DNA of 39,547 nucleotides. Origin: CAIUKX01 sp964580965 (GTDB taxonomy: Bacteria; Bacteroidota; Bacteroidia; Flavobacteriales_D; Crocinitomicaceae). Made by a program: the position numbers and the translations under genes. The DNA lies in the NCBI GenBank assembly GCA_964580965.1, contig CAZOLZ010000015.1, forward strand, positions 1 through 39,547, given 5' to 3'. The notes under the pieces were generated by a model, which ran no database searches, was not told the DNA's origin, and worked only from the letters and a program-made list of their open reading frames with translations. Every line of letters begins with the position of its first letter. Within the stretch, counting starts at the first letter, position 1. Below are positions 1-8,514 of this stretch, one piece after another.

Positions 1-518
1 AGTAAAGTTGCGATATCGCTGATAAGGTGAAGCTTTTGCTGATCTTTAGCAATAGTAGAGTCTTCAAAATAATCTTTAAGTAGTAATTGGCATTCTAATA
101 CATGCCTTTCTTCAAATGGACCTTCTAAATTTTCTAAAATGGTAAGACATTCGAAAGCTTCCATAAAATTACCATCACAAGCAATCTCAACAAAGTCAGA
201 AATAAATTCGGAATAATCAATTTTAGAATTCCATATCGTTGTCAAAAGAACTTGTCTTATAGCTATGTTTGAATCATCCTTTAAAGCTTCAATAATTGGT
301 ACTTTAACTGATGTGTCTTTAAGATCTCCTAAAAAAGCTACAACTTGTTTATCAACTTTTTCTGAAACTTTAGATTTTAAAACTTCTAAAATTGGTGTAA
401 TAACTGAAACATCTCCATTAACTTTTAAGGCATTTAGGGCAGTAAGAATCTTTTTTTCATTACCACTCGATAAATCCTTTATTAAAGTTTTCAATTTGTT
501 ACTATCTTTCTTTTCCAC
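1..518 (-). CDS. HEAT-repeat-like protein, N-terminal part (runs off the window)
   Basis: The minus strand is open from about 533 to the left edge of the window. It encodes at least 172 residues of amphipathic helical repeats, with phrases such as ILTALNALKVNGD, VVAFLGDLKDTSVKVPIIEAL and IRQVLLTTIW spaced 30-40 residues apart. This is the look of HEAT or armadillo repeats used as protein-binding scaffolds; no catalytic motif is visible. The start is uncertain because there is no in-frame ATG. GTG at 518 gives a natural beginning (MEKKDSNKLK), and TTG at 533 is the alternative. A TAGCTTTG sequence at 538-531 fits the Bacteroidetes -7 box and would give an almost leaderless GTG start. The gene is divergent from the lipoprotein gene at 594. 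The C-terminus lies outside the window, so the function is unknown. Confidence 0.72.
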   Translation of the reverse strand, partial: MEKKDSNKLKTLIKDLSSGNEKKILTALNALKVNGDVSVITPILEVLKSKVSEKVDKQVVAFLGDLKDTSVKVPIIEALKDDSNIAIRQVLLTTIWNSKIDYSEFISDFVEIACDGNFMEAFECLTILENLEGPFEERHVLECQLLLKDYFEDSTIAKDQQKLHLISDIATL

Positions 519-559
519 TTTTTTTATTTGCAAAGCTAAGAATAAACATTGATTGTTAC

Positions 560-586
560 TTGGTAAGAAGAAAAAGAATATTTTTG
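560..586 (+). promoter_or_regulatory. Bacteroidetes-type promoter for the lipoprotein gene
   Basis: TATTTTTG at 579-586 matches the TAnnTTTG -7 consensus of the Bacteroidetes primary sigma factor. A TTG at 560-562, 16 bases upstream, could be the -33 element. The box ends 7 bases before the ATG at 594, so any leader would be extremely short. Confidence 0.45.
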
Positions 587-593
587 TAATATT

Positions 594-1556
594 ATGAAAA
601 TTAAAAAAGGAAAGTTATCTATTATACTTATTTCAATAAGTATATGTATTTCAATCTCATCTTGTAATGTCAAAGATGTAAAGTCAAATAATCAGCAGCA
701 TATCAATATTTACTCTGACTTTTTTAGTTCAAAAGATCATAAAATATTTAGAGCCTTTGAACGCGAAAACAATATTAAAGTACATATACATCATTTCAAA
801 AGTAAGCAAGTCATAAAAAAAATATTAGATGAGGGATATAACTGTAACGCTGATGTAATTCTTTTTAAATCAATATTTCACACCAATAAATTATTATCTA
901 AAAATAAATTTCAAGCTTTTCAATCTAAAGAGATAGAAGAAAATATTCATTCGGACTTTAGATCTGATGATAATTCTTGGGTTGCGTTTGGAATAAACCC
1001 TTATTTATTTACTTCAAATTCAAATAAAATATTCGAAAATCAAAACTTAAACGTATTGCTAAAACTAAAAAGAAATAAAAATCTTTCTTTCAGTAATATG
1101 ATCCCTCTATTTTCTCAATTTAAAAAAACTGAATTTAATTTAAGTAAGAGTGAAGATTATTTAGCTAATAGACTTTTAATTAATAATCAAGAAGATTCAA
1201 CTCATTCAAATTTAGAGCTTAAAACCTACACCAATTATATTAAAGATAATAACAAACAAGTAGTACAATTTTTTCCTTCTCATGAGACATGTTATTACAA
1301 CTTGTATACAATTAGTATTCTCAAACAAGCTAAAAACTTCAACAACGCATTAATTTTTACAGAATATCTAACGAATCCATTATTTAATGAAAAAATAAAT
1401 GAATATATTGGTTCTATACCAATGGATATAACAAGGCTAAAAAACTCCTATAAATACTATAAAGAACCCTTAATTTTGTTTCCAATACCTTATAAAAAAT
1501 CACTTACTGAGTTCAGCTATTATGAACAATTATTCAAAAAAAACATCCTTGAATAG
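594..1556 (+). CDS. Lipoprotein resembling the iron(III)-binding protein of ABC transporters
   Basis: The 320-residue protein has a lipoprotein signal peptide with the lipid-attachment cysteine at C24 (SISSC), so it should sit in a membrane facing the periplasm. The mature protein follows the pattern of FbpA/FutA-type class 1 solute-binding proteins: INIYSDFFSSKDHKIFRAFE, then an integration domain around ADVILFKSIFHTNKLL, WVAFGINPYLF in the position of the hinge strand, and a late NALIFTEYLTNP segment followed by GSIPM. Similarity is weak and the paired metal-binding tyrosines of FbpA are not obvious, so iron binding is an inference from the family. No permease or ATPase gene lies nearby. 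Divergent from the HEAT gene and convergent with the M28 peptidase. The sequence is very rich in Asn, Lys and Ile. Confidence 0.6.
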   Translation: MKIKKGKLSIILISISICISISSCNVKDVKSNNQQHINIYSDFFSSKDHKIFRAFERENNIKVHIHHFKSKQVIKKILDEGYNCNADVILFKSIFHTNKLLSKNKFQAFQSKEIEENIHSDFRSDDNSWVAFGINPYLFTSNSNKIFENQNLNVLLKLKRNKNLSFSNMIPLFSQFKKTEFNLSKSEDYLANRLLINNQEDSTHSNLELKTYTNYIKDNNKQVVQFFPSHETCYYNLYTISILKQAKNFNNALIFTEYLTNPLFNEKINEYIGSIPMDITRLKNSYKYYKEPLILFPIPYKKSLTEFSYYEQLFKKNILE

Positions 1557-1570
1557 TAATTAAATAAATT

Positions 1571-2860
1571 TTAATCTTGACCTTTTTTTTCGAATGTTTT
1601 TATGAAATCATAGAATAGATTTCGTAAAGAAGATGTCTGTTCATATTTAATACCTTCAGCAGTATCAAATATATCGTGATAATTTTTATTGTCACCTTCC
1701 GTATATATAAAGAAGGAAGGGACCTCCTTCATAGTAAACCAATAATGATCAGAATTACGCGTTAAATTTCTTGGTTGAATGCGATTAAGATATTTTTTAG
1801 TATCATTAATAGTTAATAACCGTTGAAAATAATCAGACAATTCTACACCATTTACAACTCTAATTCCAATATCACCGCTACCCATAATATCAAGATTAAG
1901 TAAAAAATCAATCTGATTTAATTTTACTGTAGGATTCTCAGTAAAAAATTTAGACCCTAATAATCCTGCTTCCTCTCCTGCAAAAGCTACAAATACAATA
2001 TTAACATCCAAAGGTTTTGCTTCTAACATCATACTAAGTGCTAAAAGCATAGCTGTCCCACTCGCGTTGTCATTTGCACCTGGAAACAAAGTGTTTTCAC
2101 CCATACGGCCAAGATGATCATAATGAGCTGTTATAAAGACAGTCGGTTTATTTTTACTTTTTTTTGCTGGTAACCACCCTATTACATTTTGAGTATAATG
2201 ATCTTTAAATTTTGCATCTATTCTTAAGTTCCAAGAACTATTAGCTTTAAAAACAGAATCTTGTAACTCTATTAATGGAAAACGGTACTGTCCTCTTCCT
2301 ACCGACCACATTAATTTTGAATCTTTAATAATAAACACAGGGAGGCTTTCAACTAAGCCATATGCTAAATTTTGAATCTGTTCGAGTGTATCTCCTTTTA
2401 AGCCAACTAAAGAAATAGCAACGCTATTGTATGTTGTATCAAATGAAATAGTTTCAAGTTCATGAAGTAAATTCCCCCCATTTAACATATCATCAAGTTG
2501 AAGCAATTTTGGTTTCACAATAGAGTAAAAAGATGGACAAGAAGCATCAATTAAGTAATGTATTCCTGGCTTTAATACTTTATTTTCATTCGAAAGAACC
2601 ACTTCACTTGGAAATGAGTTGACTTGAAATTTAAATCTTTGAAAATATGTTTTCGTAATCGGCTTTAGTCCGTTTTTCCTAAATTCTTCAGCAATAAAAT
2701 CTGCAGCAATTGAATCCCCTCCATCTACATAACCTCTTCCCGAAAAATATTCTGAACATAATGTTTTTACAATAGACTTATAATAAGCATCGAAATTTTG
2801 TGAGAATAAATGAGTAGTTAAAGAGAAGAAAATAGAAAATAAAACAATTTGTTTAAGCAT
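1571..2860 (-). CDS. Secreted M28-family metallopeptidase
   Basis: The 429-residue protein has an N-terminal signal peptide ending near residue 20 (THLFSQ) and a C-terminal M28 peptidase domain from about residue 225. The di-zinc ligands are all visible: H246 in AHYDH, D264 in GANDNASG, E296/E297 in AGEEAG, D324 in NLDIMG and H395 in YHDIFD. The region between about 80 and 220 is the insert usually occupied by a protease-associated domain. Family members are aminopeptidases or glutaminyl-cyclase-like enzymes; the substrate cannot be told from sequence. Its ATG overlaps the end of the upstream acidic-protein gene by 8 bases (ATGCTTAA), so the two are probably translationally coupled. Periplasmic or exported location is inferred. 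Confidence 0.9.
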   Translation of the reverse strand: MLKQIVLFSIFFSLTTHLFSQNFDAYYKSIVKTLCSEYFSGRGYVDGGDSIAADFIAEEFRKNGLKPITKTYFQRFKFQVNSFPSEVVLSNENKVLKPGIHYLIDASCPSFYSIVKPKLLQLDDMLNGGNLLHELETISFDTTYNSVAISLVGLKGDTLEQIQNLAYGLVESLPVFIIKDSKLMWSVGRGQYRFPLIELQDSVFKANSSWNLRIDAKFKDHYTQNVIGWLPAKKSKNKPTVFITAHYDHLGRMGENTLFPGANDNASGTAMLLALSMMLEAKPLDVNIVFVAFAGEEAGLLGSKFFTENPTVKLNQIDFLLNLDIMGSGDIGIRVVNGVELSDYFQRLLTINDTKKYLNRIQPRNLTRNSDHYWFTMKEVPSFFIYTEGDNKNYHDIFDTAEGIKYEQTSSLRNLFYDFIKTFEKKGQD

Positions 2861-3800
2861 AACGCCTTAAAACTTTTTGCATAAATTCCACAATTGTTTC
2901 ACTTTCAACATCCCAATTATTAATTAAAGCTAATTCTGCTACTTTTGTTTTTGCACTGTCTACTGAAGATTGATTATCCAGGACCTTAATAGCATCAGAA
3001 AAATTTTCGCTAGAACCATCAAACAACTCATTGATATATTGAAGTCTTTCATTCAATCCAAAAGAACCAATCAAAGAATCAATTTTCACTAAACCAAATT
3101 GAGATGATGTCATTGTTTCTATCTGATTAAATTTAGATAAAAATGTTGCTAATTCACCATAGGAGAATGCAGTTGGCTCTCCAATCTCATCTTCTTTATT
3201 TTTAGTTGAAACTTCATCAATTTGAACTTCATTTGATGTTTCTTCATCCAAATTCTTATGTTCATTTACTACTGAATCTTCATTAAAACCAGATGTTTCT
3301 TGATTCAACTCTTCTCCAATCTGTTGTTCAATGTCAAGTTGATTCTCAATAATGTTATTGTTTTCATTTATTGCTGGACTATTTTCTTCTTCAAAATCAA
3401 AAAGATTAAACCCAAACGATTGAGGTTCTTCTTTAACATCAACCTCTTTTTCTTCAAAAAATTGTTTTTCAGCACTATCAATCATTTCATCTGAAACTAT
3501 TTGCTCGGATTCATCTTGATCAAAATCTAAATCTTCATCAATATTGTTTGTAATTTCAGCATTTTCTTTCTCATCATCATGAATAACAGGAGCAACATCT
3601 GTCATTTCCACCAAGTCTTTCTTACCAAATACACTTGCTTCAATTGCCTTATATCTTAGAATTATAGATCTTTCATGCAAATCAGTAGTATACTCAACAA
3701 GTTTATTTAAATCATCTAGGCTAATTTCAGCATTCTCCATTTTAGCAAAAACACTTCCGATTTCTAACAACAAATCTTCTTTTGATATAAACTTTTCCAT
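2853..3800 (-). CDS. Acidic conserved Bacteroidetes protein of unknown function
   Basis: The 315-residue protein has three parts. Residues 1-65 are a helical N-terminus. Residues 70-205 are a very acidic, low-complexity linker rich in Glu, Asp and Asn. Residues 215-315 are a compact C-terminal helical domain carrying FGLNERLQYINELFDGSSE and ending WDVESETIVEFMQKVLRRY. I recognise the C-terminal pattern as a domain widespread in Bacteroidetes proteins but know no function for it. There is no signal peptide or membrane segment, so it is probably cytoplasmic. The stop codon lies inside the start of the M28 peptidase gene. The 161 bases separating it from divergent murF-alr show no clear -7 box. 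Confidence 0.8.
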   Translation of the reverse strand: MEKFISKEDLLLEIGSVFAKMENAEISLDDLNKLVEYTTDLHERSIILRYKAIEASVFGKKDLVEMTDVAPVIHDDEKENAEITNNIDEDLDFDQDESEQIVSDEMIDSAEKQFFEEKEVDVKEEPQSFGFNLFDFEEENSPAINENNNIIENQLDIEQQIGEELNQETSGFNEDSVVNEHKNLDEETSNEVQIDEVSTKNKEDEIGEPTAFSYGELATFLSKFNQIETMTSSQFGLVKIDSLIGSFGLNERLQYINELFDGSSENFSDAIKVLDNQSSVDSAKTKVAELALINNWDVESETIVEFMQKVLRRYA

Positions 3801-3961
3801 TGAATATTATTTTGACTATGTAAAGTTACAATTGAAATAAATGTTAACTTAAAAAAAACATATTTTTTCTCTTCTAACCAATGTTAATAACCTTCTTTGA
3901 ATTTTAACTTCATAATTATCTAGAAAAAGTTAACTTAGAAGTTAAAACTAAACGGTATCTT

Positions 3962-6190
3962 TTGAAATTAAAACTAAAAATTGAAGAAATTGCATCTATT
4001 GTAAGTGGAGTAGTATTATCAAACAATACTGATCATCCTACTCTAATCCATTCAATTTTTACTGATACCCGAAAAATCACATTTCCAAACAATGCTATTT
4101 TTTGTGCCCTTGGCGGAAATTTCTACGATGGTCACTCCTTTATTAATCATGCTTTAAGTAAAGGGATTAATTGTTTCATAGTTTCATCTAAATTCAATTG
4201 TAAAGGTTTTGAAAATGTAACTTTTATTCAAGTAGATAACACCTTGAATGCACTTCTTTCACTAGCTGAATATAAACGAACGCTTTTGAAATACCCCATT
4301 ATTGCAATAACTGGAGATTTAGGGAAGACAACTATCAAAGAATGGTTATTCCATTTTTTATCTAATAAATATAAAGTATCTAGAAGTCCTAAAAGCTATA
4401 ATTCAACAATTGGAATCTGTATTTCAATTCTAGAACTAACTGATGATGCAGAAATTGGTATTATTGAGGTTAGTCCCCATCAAGTTGCGAATTTTAGAAC
4501 AATAGAAAAGATTATTCAACCAAATATCGGTATAATCAGTCATTTAAAAAGTTCTAGAAAATCAGTTAATACTGATCTACTTTTTAAAAATTCAGAAATT
4601 ATTTTCACAAAAAAAGATGAAATTTTAAACGATTATTTTATTAATTCAAATGAATATTCAAAAAGTACTAATTTATCCATCGTTATTCAACTAGCAAATT
4701 ATTTCAAACTAACAAAATCAGAAATTCAAATAAAAATAAATGAACTCCCTGTCCTCGCTTTAAGGATGGAAGAGTTTACTGGTGTTAATCAGAATACAAT
4801 AATTAATGACTCGTATAATCTTGATCATGATGCTTTAATTCATTCTTTAAATTATCAACTTTCGACTTCTAATCATCAAAAAAGAATTCTAATTATTGGT
4901 ATTGACAAAAGTAACCTTAAAGAAAAACCTAAAATTGATAAAATTATTTCAACATTTAATCTTGATCAAATCATTTATGCTATATCTCCAGAAGAAATAA
5001 ATCGAGATGATTTTAATAATTGTTCAATTTTAATAAAAGGAACAAGAAAAGCAGATATGCAACGTATTGCTCATTTATTCAGATTAAAATCACATAAAAC
5101 AATTTTAGAAATTGACTTAAGTGCAATCAAATACAATCTTGCAGTCTATAAATCAAACCTAAATTATAAAACAAAAGTTTTAATGATGCTAAAATCAAAT
5201 GCATATGGAACTGGAGTTGAAGTAATGGGTAAATTCTTTCAAGAATTAGGGGTTGATTATATCGGTGTTGCTTATGCTGATGAAGGTGTTGAGCTTAGAA
5301 AAAATGGAGTTCATTTACCAATTTTAGTGATGAATGCAGAGGAGGAAAGTTTTGATGATTGTATAAACTATCAATTAGAACCTGCAATTTTTTCCTTTGA
5401 ACAATTAGACAATTTTATAAAAGAACTCATCAACTATAATATTTCAAACTTCCCTATTCATATCAAAATAAACACAGGTATGAATAGACTTGGCTTTGAA
5501 ATCGAAGAATCTCAAAAAATTATTGCTATTATTAATTCTCAACCAGAAGTCAAACTTGCATCTATTTATTCTCATCTATCAGATGCAGACAATGAAAAAT
5601 CTAAAACTTTTACAGTTAATCAAATATCAAAATTTGAATATGTCTCAGATATTTTTATTAAAAATATTTCATATCCTTTTATGAGACATGTTCTCAATTC
5701 TGAAGCAACTCAAAAGTTTCCTGAAAAACAATTCGAAATGGTGAGGTTGGGAATTGGAGTTTATGGATATAGCAACTCAGCAAACTTCAGTACAAATCTT
5801 CGCCCTTCAATTTTTTGGAAAAGTAGTATTTCTCAAATTAGACATATAAAAGTTGGTGAAAGTATAGGCTATGGAAGAAGTTTTATTGCTGAAGAAGATA
5901 TGCAAATTGGAATCGTCCCTGTTGGATATGCTGATGGATTCAGAAGATGCTTAAGTGATGGTATTGGAGGAGTTTTTATTCAAAATATATTTTGTCGCAC
6001 ACTTGGTAAGGTATGTATGGATATGATTATGGTCGATCTAAAGAATATTAAGGTAAAAACTGGAGAGTCTGTTGAAATTATAGGATTTAATCAATCAATA
6101 AATGATTTTTCGAAGTTAATGGATACAATTCCATATGAAATAATGACTAACTTCTCGAAAAGAGTTCATCGGGTATATCTTTCCGAATAA
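3962..6190 (+). CDS. murF-alr: Bifunctional MurF ligase / alanine racemase
   Basis: A 742-residue fusion typical of Bacteroidetes. Residues 1-378 are the MurF part, which adds D-Ala-D-Ala to UDP-MurNAc-tripeptide. It shows the Walker A loop TGDLGKTT (117-124), SPKSYNSTIG (142-151), INDSYN (281-286) and the linker ILIKGTRKADMQRI. Residues 380-742 are a complete alanine racemase with PLP lysine K411 in LKSNAYGTG and catalytic tyrosine Y637 in IGYGRSF. The reading frame starts with TTG; no better ATG exists and the first residues fit the family. The MurF half looks about 65-75 residues shorter than usual. The missing part is in the central ATPase domain between the IIEVSPHQ segment and the MurF C-terminal domain, so ligase activity is less certain than racemase activity. 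Single gene, divergent from the acidic-protein gene. Confidence 0.93.
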   Translation: MKLKLKIEEIASIVSGVVLSNNTDHPTLIHSIFTDTRKITFPNNAIFCALGGNFYDGHSFINHALSKGINCFIVSSKFNCKGFENVTFIQVDNTLNALLSLAEYKRTLLKYPIIAITGDLGKTTIKEWLFHFLSNKYKVSRSPKSYNSTIGICISILELTDDAEIGIIEVSPHQVANFRTIEKIIQPNIGIISHLKSSRKSVNTDLLFKNSEIIFTKKDEILNDYFINSNEYSKSTNLSIVIQLANYFKLTKSEIQIKINELPVLALRMEEFTGVNQNTIINDSYNLDHDALIHSLNYQLSTSNHQKRILIIGIDKSNLKEKPKIDKIISTFNLDQIIYAISPEEINRDDFNNCSILIKGTRKADMQRIAHLFRLKSHKTILEIDLSAIKYNLAVYKSNLNYKTKVLMMLKSNAYGTGVEVMGKFFQELGVDYIGVAYADEGVELRKNGVHLPILVMNAEEESFDDCINYQLEPAIFSFEQLDNFIKELINYNISNFPIHIKINTGMNRLGFEIEESQKIIAIINSQPEVKLASIYSHLSDADNEKSKTFTVNQISKFEYVSDIFIKNISYPFMRHVLNSEATQKFPEKQFEMVRLGIGVYGYSNSANFSTNLRPSIFWKSSISQIRHIKVGESIGYGRSFIAEEDMQIGIVPVGYADGFRRCLSDGIGGVFIQNIFCRTLGKVCMDMIMVDLKNIKVKTGESVEIIGFNQSINDFSKLMDTIPYEIMTNFSKRVHRVYLSE

Positions 6191-6191
6191 A

Positions 6192-6452
6192 TTATTTCTT
6201 TTTAAGATTACCTAATTGTTTAAACAAACCTTTAATCTTGTTTCTGAATAAAAACATTAAAAGAATGTAAGGTATAATCATCAAATATAAAATACCCCAA
6301 TTAATATTTGTTCCAAATGAATCTTCACCAACCTCTGAAGCTTGGTCGGAAAGCATTTTACATTGGGAGCAACCTTGAGCAAATAAATTTGACTGAATCA
6401 AAATTAAAATGAAAAACACAGATAAAAATATAAAAACCCTCTTTGTATTCAT
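6192..6452 (-). CDS. Small membrane protein with CxxC motif, conserved in Bacteroidetes
   Basis: The best start is the ATG at 6452, giving 86 residues. The frame continues 24 codons upstream, but the internal ATG is followed directly by a clean signal peptide (MNTKRVFIFLSVFFILILIQ). The mature N-terminus begins QGCSQCKM, with a CxxC pair at the membrane surface. A transmembrane helix follows (ILYLMIIPYILLMFLF) and then a basic tail (FKQLGNLKKK). The layout, signal peptide then CxxC then INWGILYLM helix, recurs in small Bacteroidetes proteins of unknown function; a role in redox or metal handling is only a guess. The stop is one base from the convergent murF-alr stop. Confidence 0.72.
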   Translation of the reverse strand: MNTKRVFIFLSVFFILILIQSNLFAQGCSQCKMLSDQASEVGEDSFGTNINWGILYLMIIPYILLMFLFRNKIKGLFKQLGNLKKK

Positions 6453-6551
6453 AAATCCAAACTGTTTAGTAAGTATTATATACAAATATAAAGCAAATAA
6501 AGATAAATAATCTAAATTTGTCAATGATATTCATCATACAGTAAATATAAC

Positions 6552-7553
6552 ATGTCTCGAATAATTTTATTTATTTCATCAATAATCATCATTTTATTAA
6601 TGAATGTAAATTGCTCTTCTACTCAAAATAAAGTTGAAAGTGAACCTAATTCACTTGATAGTTTAATCTTAAAATATCCTGATAGTATTCCTTTGCTAGT
6701 AAAAAGAGGTCGGTTATATTTTGAAGAATATCAAATGGAAAAAGCACTTAATGATGCGGCTAAAGCTTTTAGGCTTGATAGTAATTCTATCGACACAAGA
6801 TTACTATATGCAGATGTTATCAATAATTTACCTGGAAGGTCAGTAAATGATATAGTTTCTGCCCAAAAACATTTTGAATGGATCATAACTAAAGATAAAA
6901 AAAACACACACGCTTTTGTAAGTTTAGCTTCTACTTATGCCCAACAAATGGATTTCGACAATTCTTTTACTTATATTAATAAAGCTTTAAAAATCGATCA
7001 AAAATATAGAGATGCATATATTTTAAAAGGTTCTAATTATCTAAAGCTTAGTAATATGAAACTAGCTAAATCTTCATATGAAACTGCAATTCAACAAGAT
7101 GTCGAATTTTATGAGGCATATCTAATGTTAGGTGCTTTATATCAATCAGAAAATAATCCTGTTTGTATTGAATATTATACTACAGCGGCAAAATTAAGAC
7201 CCAACAATTTAGATGTTTTGTATGCTTATGCTTATGCATTACAAAACTACAATCAAGTCAATCAAGCGAAAGAAATTTATCGTAAAATGATAAAGCTAGA
7301 TTCAAATTATGTTGAATCAAATTTTCAACTTGGTTATATCAAACAGTGGTTAGAAAATGACTTAGATAGTGCTATGTATTTTTACGGCAATGCTATACAA
7401 ATCAAACCTGATTATGTTGAGGCATGGCACAATATGGGTATTTGCTATTTAGATAAAGGAGATAAACCAAAAGCACTTCAATCATTTCGAAAAGCTTTGG
7501 AGTTTGACCCTGAATTTGAATTATCTAAGGACATGGCTTTAAAAGCTCAATGA
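6552..7553 (+). CDS. TPR-repeat lipoprotein
   Basis: The 333-residue protein begins with a lipoprotein signal peptide (lipobox cysteine C21 in NVNCSS). From about residue 30 it is built almost entirely of tetratricopeptide repeats, for example ALNDAAKAFRLDSN, AKSSYETAIQQDVEFYEAYLMLGALY and AWHNMGICYLDKGDKPKALQ. I count roughly seven or eight units. TPR lipoproteins scaffold envelope complexes in this phylum; no specific partner can be named. It overlaps the next gene in an ATGA junction (7550-7553), so the two are probably one operon. Confidence 0.88.
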   Translation: MSRIILFISSIIIILLMNVNCSSTQNKVESEPNSLDSLILKYPDSIPLLVKRGRLYFEEYQMEKALNDAAKAFRLDSNSIDTRLLYADVINNLPGRSVNDIVSAQKHFEWIITKDKKNTHAFVSLASTYAQQMDFDNSFTYINKALKIDQKYRDAYILKGSNYLKLSNMKLAKSSYETAIQQDVEFYEAYLMLGALYQSENNPVCIEYYTTAAKLRPNNLDVLYAYAYALQNYNQVNQAKEIYRKMIKLDSNYVESNFQLGYIKQWLENDLDSAMYFYGNAIQIKPDYVEAWHNMGICYLDKGDKPKALQSFRKALEFDPEFELSKDMALKAQ

Positions 7554-8164
7554 TGCAAAAAATAAACCCTAAATTCATTCAATTAATTGGTGATTTGATA
7601 ATTCCACTGATTGGTTACTTTTATTGGAATTGGAGCTTATATTTTATTGTAGTTTTCTTAATTATTGACTTAATCACTAAGGAAATATATGTAATAAAAA
7701 AATCAACTTTAATAATTCGTTCACAACATTTCAATCAACAAAATCCAAAAATAAAAAATAGAGTACTAATATTAACTTCAATTGTAATTTTATGTATTGC
7801 TATTCTATTTTCACATTTGTTTTTTTACGAATTTATAAAAGAATTTAAAGTCACAGAAGAACTGTATAAATTTGTTATGTATAAAGAATTAGGAATACCT
7901 CAATACCTTATTTTAATTCCTCTCCTTTTTCTTGGAGGTAACGTTCAATTTAAAATGGAATTCATTAGGCCAAAGCAATATTTGATTGTCAATTATAAAA
8001 CTTTATGGAAAAAACACATCACTACAACTTCAGTAATTGTTTTCTCAACAATTATACTAACGATAATAAATAAGTATACTGATTTTGGTGAACTTTTTTA
8101 CCTGTTAACAATTATAACTGGAATTTTAATTTATCGTTCATTACAGTTAAAGAATAAAATTTAA
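7550..8164 (+). CDS. Polytopic inner-membrane protein of unknown function
   Basis: The 204-residue protein has about six predicted membrane helices. The first two run together (LIGDLIIPLIGYFYWNWSLYFIVVF is a hydrophobic stretch at about 11-40); others lie near 73-95, 115-130, 158-172 and 180-195. There are no recognisable active-site motifs. Translation is probably coupled to the upstream TPR lipoprotein through the ATGATG overlap at 7550, which allows either of two adjacent start codons. Its stop overlaps the stop of the convergent small gene by four bases (TTAA). Confidence 0.78.
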   Translation: MMQKINPKFIQLIGDLIIPLIGYFYWNWSLYFIVVFLIIDLITKEIYVIKKSTLIIRSQHFNQQNPKIKNRVLILTSIVILCIAILFSHLFFYEFIKEFKVTEELYKFVMYKELGIPQYLILIPLLFLGGNVQFKMEFIRPKQYLIVNYKTLWKKHITTTSVIVFSTIILTIINKYTDFGELFYLLTIITGILIYRSLQLKNKI

Positions 8165-8382
8165 CTCTTTTTCCAAAATTGCCACCATTTCTTTTTTTTG
8201 GTTGTCTCGTCATCTTGATATTGAATTTCATTTTCATCAATATTTTTTGGTAGGATTTTTGGCACAATGTATTCTACCCAACCTTGACCTTTGGAAAATA
8301 CCCACTGACGTTTCATACCAGGTAACATTAAAATAACAGGTTCTTTTTGATCTTTATAAACTCCTAAACTTTCTGCTTCCAT
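8161..8382 (-). CDS. Small conserved hypothetical protein with basic-tryptophan C-terminus
   Basis: A 73-residue protein with no signal peptide. The first half includes PVILMLPGMKRQWVFSKGQG. The C-terminus is KKKKWWQFWKKS, a basic, tryptophan-rich tail that could sit at a membrane surface or a nucleic acid. I do not recognise a family. The gene is co-directional with infB, upstream of which no shared transcript is likely because an intrinsic terminator at 8457-8490 lies between infB and this gene. Its stop overlaps that of the gene at 7550 in a shared TTAA. Confidence 0.65.
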   Translation of the reverse strand: MEAESLGVYKDQKEPVILMLPGMKRQWVFSKGQGWVEYIVPKILPKNIDENEIQYQDDETTKKKKWWQFWKKS

Positions 8383-8456
8383 GATTCCTCGTTTTTACAA
8401 TTCAACAATTGACTAAATGATATTGTAATTAAAATAAGGAAAAAAAATAATTTATC

Positions 8457-8490
8457 AAAAAAAAATGCCGATTCAATTGATTCGGCATTT
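8457..8490 (-). terminator. Intrinsic terminator of the rimP-nusA-infB operon
   Basis: Arms AAATGCCGA (8463-8471) and TCGGCATTT (8482-8490) form a 9-bp stem 25 bases past the infB stop. On the minus strand the hairpin is followed by an uninterrupted T run (8465-8457). The loop contains a further self-complementary TCAATTGA. Confidence 0.9.
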
Positions 8491-8514
8491 AGTTTTTATA
8501 ATAAAAGAATGCTG

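Noticed and set aside
265..552. Plus-strand 95-residue open frame
   Set aside because: It is the antisense of the HEAT-repeat gene, whose minus-strand frame has regular repeats and reaches the window edge.
5490..5684. Plus-strand 64-residue frame
   Set aside because: It lies wholly inside the alanine racemase coding sequence in another frame and has the composition of a shadow.
6453..6524. 24-residue N-terminal extension of the small membrane protein
   Set aside because: The ATG at 6452 starts directly into a signal peptide; the extension has no conserved look and would block export.
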